From positions 1,559,990 to 1,616,184 of the forward strand of contig NZ_LMJL01000012.1 of the NCBI RefSeq assembly GCF_001429295.1: 56,195 nt of DNA, read 5' to 3'. The first letter of the stretch is position 1. Each line of letters begins with the position of its first letter. The notes under the pieces were generated by a model, which worked only from the letters and a program-made list of their open reading frames with translations, was not told the origin of the DNA and did no database searches. Of this stretch, positions 53,217-56,195 are shown piece by piece. The stretch is from Flavobacterium sp. Root935. GTDB taxonomy: Bacteria; Bacteroidota; Bacteroidia; Flavobacteriales; Flavobacteriaceae. The position numbers and the translations under genes are program-made.

Positions 53217-54248
53217 TTAACTTTTCTGCGAAGATTCTCTAGCTAATACTTCTGTATTTAAAAAAGTAATTTCCTTGGCATCATCATTTTTAGATGATTT
53301 CAGGTTTTTGATAATAATATCAGCTGCTGCTTTTCCCATTTTCTCAGCGGGATGTGTAATTGTAGATAAATTAGGATCAATAATCTGTGAAATTGGATCG
53401 TTATTAAAGCCAATTACCTTGAATTCTTCTGGCACTTTAATACCTCGTTTCTTTGCAGTCTGTACAGCACTTACTGCCAGGATATCTCCAGGTGCAAATA
53501 AACCGTCTGGAATTGGATTTAAATCAAACAATGCATTGCTGGCTTTTACACCATCTTCGTAAGTAACCGAATTCAAGTTAATAATCAATTCTTCTTCAAC
53601 TTCTATATTATGATCTTTCAAAGCTTCGATATAACCTCTTTTTCTTTCGTTGTACAAATTACCTAATTCTGAACCAGCCGTTAAATGAGCAATTCGAATA
53701 CATCCTTGTTCTATAAGATGTTTTGTAGCTTTGTACCCTGCTGTATAATTATCAATAACAACCCTAAAAGTGTTATAATCTTTAGGAACCCTGTCCACAA
53801 ATACCAACGGAATATTATTATTTGAAAACTGATGAAAATGAGCTGTATCTCTGGTTTCCATTGCAAGAGAGCAAATCACACCACTTACACGATTGCTGTA
53901 TAGTGATTTAGCCATATTGACTTCTTCTTCGTAAGAATCATGCGACTGCATAATAATTACGGTATAATCCGACTTTTGAGCTGTAATTTCTATACCGCTA
54001 ATTAGTGATGACAAAAATGGCTGAGTAACAGTCGGAATCAAAACACCAATAGTTCTGGTTTTATTGCCTCGCAAACCTGCTGCTAAAGTATTAGGAACAA
54101 ATCCCATTTCTTCAGCAGTTTTTTTCACTTTCTTTATTGTTTTATCACTTATGGTATGATGATCTTTTAAGGCCCGTGAAATGGTCGATGTAGCCAAATT
54201 TAATCGTTCAGCAATATCATAAATCGTTACATGTTTATTTTCTTCCAT
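53217..54248 (-). CDS. LacI/GalR-family regulator, probable xylan/glucuronate regulator
   Basis: This 343-aa protein has the LacI helix-turn-helix at about 7-30 (VTIYDIAERLNLATSTISRAL) and hinge helix near 50-60 (FVPNTLAAGLRG). The effector domain follows (about 65-340; TIGVLIPTVTQPFLSSLISGIE, GVICSL, PLVFVDRVP, DGLFAPGD, STITHPAEKMG). It is upstream of the GH67-SDR-uxuA operon on the same strand but separated by a terminator. Four palindromes of LacI type in this locus (consensus RCAAYCGRTTGY) are its likely binding sites. The inducer could be an aldouronic acid or a xylo-oligosaccharide; sequence does not decide this. Confidence 0.9.
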   Translation of the reverse strand: MEENKHVTIYDIAERLNLATSTISRALKDHHTISDKTIKKVKKTAEEMGFVPNTLAAGLRGNKTRTIGVLIPTVTQPFLSSLISGIEITAQKSDYTVIIMQSHDSYEEEVNMAKSLYSNRVSGVICSLAMETRDTAHFHQFSNNNIPLVFVDRVPKDYNTFRVVIDNYTAGYKATKHLIEQGCIRIAHLTAGSELGNLYNERKRGYIEALKDHNIEVEEELIINLNSVTYEDGVKASNALFDLNPIPDGLFAPGDILAVSAVQTAKKRGIKVPEEFKVIGFNNDPISQIIDPNLSTITHPAEKMGKAAADIIIKNLKSSKNDDAKEITFLNTEVLARESSQKS

Positions 54249-54397
54249 GAAATAAAAAATAGAAATGTAAATATAAACTATTTTCTCCCAAGATTAGCTT
54301 TACTGAAATGGTTCAAAATAAAATGTCCATCTAAAATAAGCCCTTCTTTTAATTTGAAGATTTACTTTAGACGAACAAAGCATAGTAAATATCAATT

Positions 54398-54847
54398 TTA
54401 TTTTTCTTTTATGCCATTTTTTTTGTCTTTAAGGATTTTACCTTCTTTAGTGAATTCCAAATCAATATCATTTGTTAAATCCACATCCAAATCTTTATGC
54501 CCATAATCAATATGAGTAATTTTTTCATTCGGATAATTTTTTGACACATACTCTTTAATATTATCTGAAATAAAAGCAGTTGGAATTGGTTTGTCTCCGC
54601 CGTCTACTTCTCTATATGATCCATCCTTCCAGAATTCTACTTCTGTTCCGTCTTGCAATTTTACCTCAAAACCTTTCTCACCGTGTTCTGCATCTTTACT
54701 AGCACTTGTGACTGTCGTTTCGCTAAAATGTTTTTTCAAAAATTCCTGAGCTGGTTTTGGCAATTCTGATACTTCGATCTTCTTCTGTGCGCTGACCGAG
54801 ATTGTTAAGCTTAACAATCCTATGGCTAAAAATATTTTCGTTTTCAT
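54398..54847 (-). CDS. Secreted PepSY-like (DUF2874-type) protein
   Basis: This 149-aa protein has a signal peptide (about 1-20, SVSA before QKK). Two PepSY-like units are seen: about 28-85 (LPKPAQEFLKKHF, then GFEVKLQDGTEVEFWKDGSYREVD) and about 86-140 (IPTAFISDNIKEYVSKNYP, then DLDVDLTNDIDLEFTKEGKI). The pattern of a helix followed by strands ending in an acidic or Gly turn fits the PF11396 family of periplasmic Bacteroidota proteins. The role is unknown; some relatives may be inhibitors or metal-responsive. It is divergent from the lipoprotein hydrolase at 55049, with 201 bases between. Confidence 0.75.
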   Translation of the reverse strand: MKTKIFLAIGLLSLTISVSAQKKIEVSELPKPAQEFLKKHFSETTVTSASKDAEHGEKGFEVKLQDGTEVEFWKDGSYREVDGGDKPIPTAFISDNIKEYVSKNYPNEKITHIDYGHKDLDVDLTNDIDLEFTKEGKILKDKKNGIKEK

Positions 54848-54933
54848 AATGATTTATTTAAGTATAGTATTACTAATTTACTACAAGAAAATTTTTATTC
54901 AAATCTATTTAAGATTTTTTTAGTGTTTTAAAA

Positions 54934-54972
54934 TGCAATGTATACAACTGATTACAAGATTAATACATTGCA
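54934..54972. promoter_or_regulatory. Inverted repeat in the divergent promoter region
   Basis: TGCAATGTAT (54934-54943) and ATACATTGCA (54963-54972) are perfectly complementary, 19 bases apart. They lie between the PepSY-like and hydrolase genes and could be a shared operator. Confidence 0.4.
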
Positions 54973-55048
54973 ATTTCACCAAAAAAAGAAAAAAAATCGA
55001 TATGGAAAATAATTTGTAAATTAGTTCAAACTACTAAATTTTAAACCC

Positions 55049-56065
55049 ATGCGTTATATCCTGATCTTTGGAGTTTTTTTACTAACAGCATCCTGTAAAA
55101 AAGAAAACCAATCGAATGAACTTACTAATTATTTCAGCTACAATCAAGGTGATGTAGAATCTGCAGGAGTAAAAATGATCCCAATAAAGACTCCACTTGG
55201 CGAATTTAAAGTTTGGACAAAACGTTTTGGAAATAATTCAAAAATCAAAATACTTCTACTACACGGCGGCCCTGCAATGACGCATGAATATATGGAGTGT
55301 TTTGAAACATTCTTTCAACGAGAAGGCTTCGAATTTTATGAATACGATCAGTTGGGATCATATTACAGCGATCAGCCTAAAGATAGTAGTTTATGGACAA
55401 TTGAACGATTTGTCGATGAGGTAGAACAAGTACGTAAAGCAATAAATGCAGATAAAGATAATTTTTATGTTCTGGGAAACTCATGGGGAGGAATTCTTGC
55501 AATGGAGTACGCCTTGAAATATCAAAAAAATATGAAAGGATTATTAGTTTCTAACATGATGGCAAGTGCTCCAGATTACGGAAAATATGCTGATGAGGTT
55601 TTAGCAAAACAAATGAACCCAGAAATTCTTAGGCAAATAAGATCTTTAGAAGTTAAAAAAGATTTCAATAATCCAAAATATATGGAATTACTAATACCCA
55701 ATTTCTATAAAAAGCATTTGTGCCGATTAAAAGAATGGCCAGACGGATTAAATCGTGCCAGCAAACATATAAATGGAGAAATTTATAGCTTAATGCAAGG
55801 TCCAAGTGAATTTGGCATCAGCGGAAGATTAGCAAAATGGGATATTAAGAGTAGATTACATGAAATCACAATTCCAACCTTAATGATAGGAGCCAAATAC
55901 GACACAATGGATCCAAAAGCTATGGAAGAACAAAGTAAATTAGTTCAAAATGGACGATACTTATATTGTCCAAATGGCAGCCACTTAGCAATGTGGGATG
56001 ATCAAAAAATCTTTATGAATGGAGTAATTAAATTTATAAATGAGGTTAATGACAAGAAAATCTAA
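55049..56065 (+). CDS. α/β-hydrolase lipoprotein, proline iminopeptidase-like
   Basis: This 338-aa lipoprotein has a lipobox TASC with C16. The hydrolase core shows the oxyanion segment LLLHGGPAMTHEY, typical of proline iminopeptidases (S33 family). The nucleophile elbow is GNSWGG, and the acid and histidine are in GAKYDTMDP and PNGSHLAMWDD. The YDQLGSYYSDQP stretch replaces the usual DQRGxGxS. It probably cleaves N-terminal residues or small amides or esters in the periplasm or at the outer membrane. It is a single gene, followed by a terminator at 56150-56182. Exact substrate is open. Confidence 0.87.
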   Translation: MRYILIFGVFLLTASCKKENQSNELTNYFSYNQGDVESAGVKMIPIKTPLGEFKVWTKRFGNNSKIKILLLHGGPAMTHEYMECFETFFQREGFEFYEYDQLGSYYSDQPKDSSLWTIERFVDEVEQVRKAINADKDNFYVLGNSWGGILAMEYALKYQKNMKGLLVSNMMASAPDYGKYADEVLAKQMNPEILRQIRSLEVKKDFNNPKYMELLIPNFYKKHLCRLKEWPDGLNRASKHINGEIYSLMQGPSEFGISGRLAKWDIKSRLHEITIPTLMIGAKYDTMDPKAMEEQSKLVQNGRYLYCPNGSHLAMWDDQKIFMNGVIKFINEVNDKKI

Positions 56066-56149
56066 TGGCATAAGCATAAATCAGGATTTAGATTCAAAAT
56101 CAATAAATACAATCCGAAATTACATTAAACTAAAAACCAATAAAAACGA

Positions 56150-56182
56150 AAAAACCCTGTTTCGATTAGAAACAGGGTTTTT
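56150..56182. terminator. Intrinsic terminator behind the hydrolase gene
   Basis: AAAAACCCTGTTTC (56150-56163) pairs over 14 bases with 56169-56182, loop GATTA, with A- and T-runs at the ends so that it works in both directions. It lies 84 bases past the stop codon. Confidence 0.85.
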
Positions 56183-56195
56183 GAAAAAAAGGCGG

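Noticed and set aside
54231..54506. Small + strand reading frame overlapping the LacI and PepSY-like genes
   Set aside because: It overlaps the start of one supported gene and the end of another on the opposite strand, and its residue composition is unlike a protein.

Overview
The window looks like a chromosomal segment of a Flavobacterium-type Bacteroidota. The evidence is low GC, SusC/SusD proteins, FecI/FecR-type regulation, lipoprotein signals of the Bacteroidota style, almost no Shine-Dalgarno sequences, and several short intergenic repeats typical of that genus. No rRNA, tRNA, transposase, integrase or CRISPR array was seen.

Region 1 (about 1-24,000, all on the + strand) is the unusual part. 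It holds a tail-fibre-like protein, a 463-bp gap, and two giant proteins without signal peptides: 2472 aa, β-rich with a propeller-like part, and 1940 aa, with an N-terminal von Willebrand A domain. These are followed by a fibre with a gp53-like C-terminus and its tail-assembly-chaperone-like partner, a DUF5977/Fn3 protein, and three more large fibre-like proteins. Four fibres (362, 18327, 19923, 21965) share one short N-terminal module and have different C-termini (a YadA-head-like repeat in one, β-helix-like folds in two). The best reading is a bank of alternative receptor-binding fibres plus giant structural proteins of a phage-tail-like particle (tailocin, contractile injection system or prophage tail). 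No sheath, tube, baseplate or lysis gene lies in the window, so the particle itself is inferred. A bidirectional terminator closes the region at 23,974-24,017.

Region 2 (24,158-37,070) is a FecI/FecR-controlled uptake locus: an ECF sigma factor (+) divergent from its anti-sigma factor (-), then SusC with an STN domain, SusD, two TlpA-like thioredoxins and a secreted two-domain M16 peptidase, all on the - strand. Short-period repeats sit directly behind four of these stop codons.

Region 3 (37,080-39,159) holds a γ-glutamylcyclotransferase-like protein and a metallo-β-lactamase-fold hydrolase, divergent from a LysR regulator.

Region 4 (39,213-54,248, - strand) is a glucuronoxylan utilisation locus: a LacI regulator; α-glucuronidase GH67, an SDR predicted to be a fructuronate reductase, and mannonate dehydratase; a GH10 xylanase lipoprotein; a GPH-type sugar symporter with a cytoplasmic GH43 β-xylosidase; a GntR-type regulator with xylulokinase and xylose isomerase; and a transaldolase-like enzyme. 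Four copies of a LacI-type palindrome (consensus RCAAYCGRTTGY, one copy with a mismatch) lie ahead of three of its transcription units, which suggests one regulon. Xylan would be cut outside the cell, side chains removed in the periplasm, and oligosaccharides imported and fed into the pentose phosphate pathway. Hexuronate would go to 2-keto-3-deoxygluconate, but uxaC, kdgK and kdgA are not in the window.

Region 5 (54,398-56,195) has a secreted PepSY-like protein, a divergent α/β-hydrolase lipoprotein and a final terminator.
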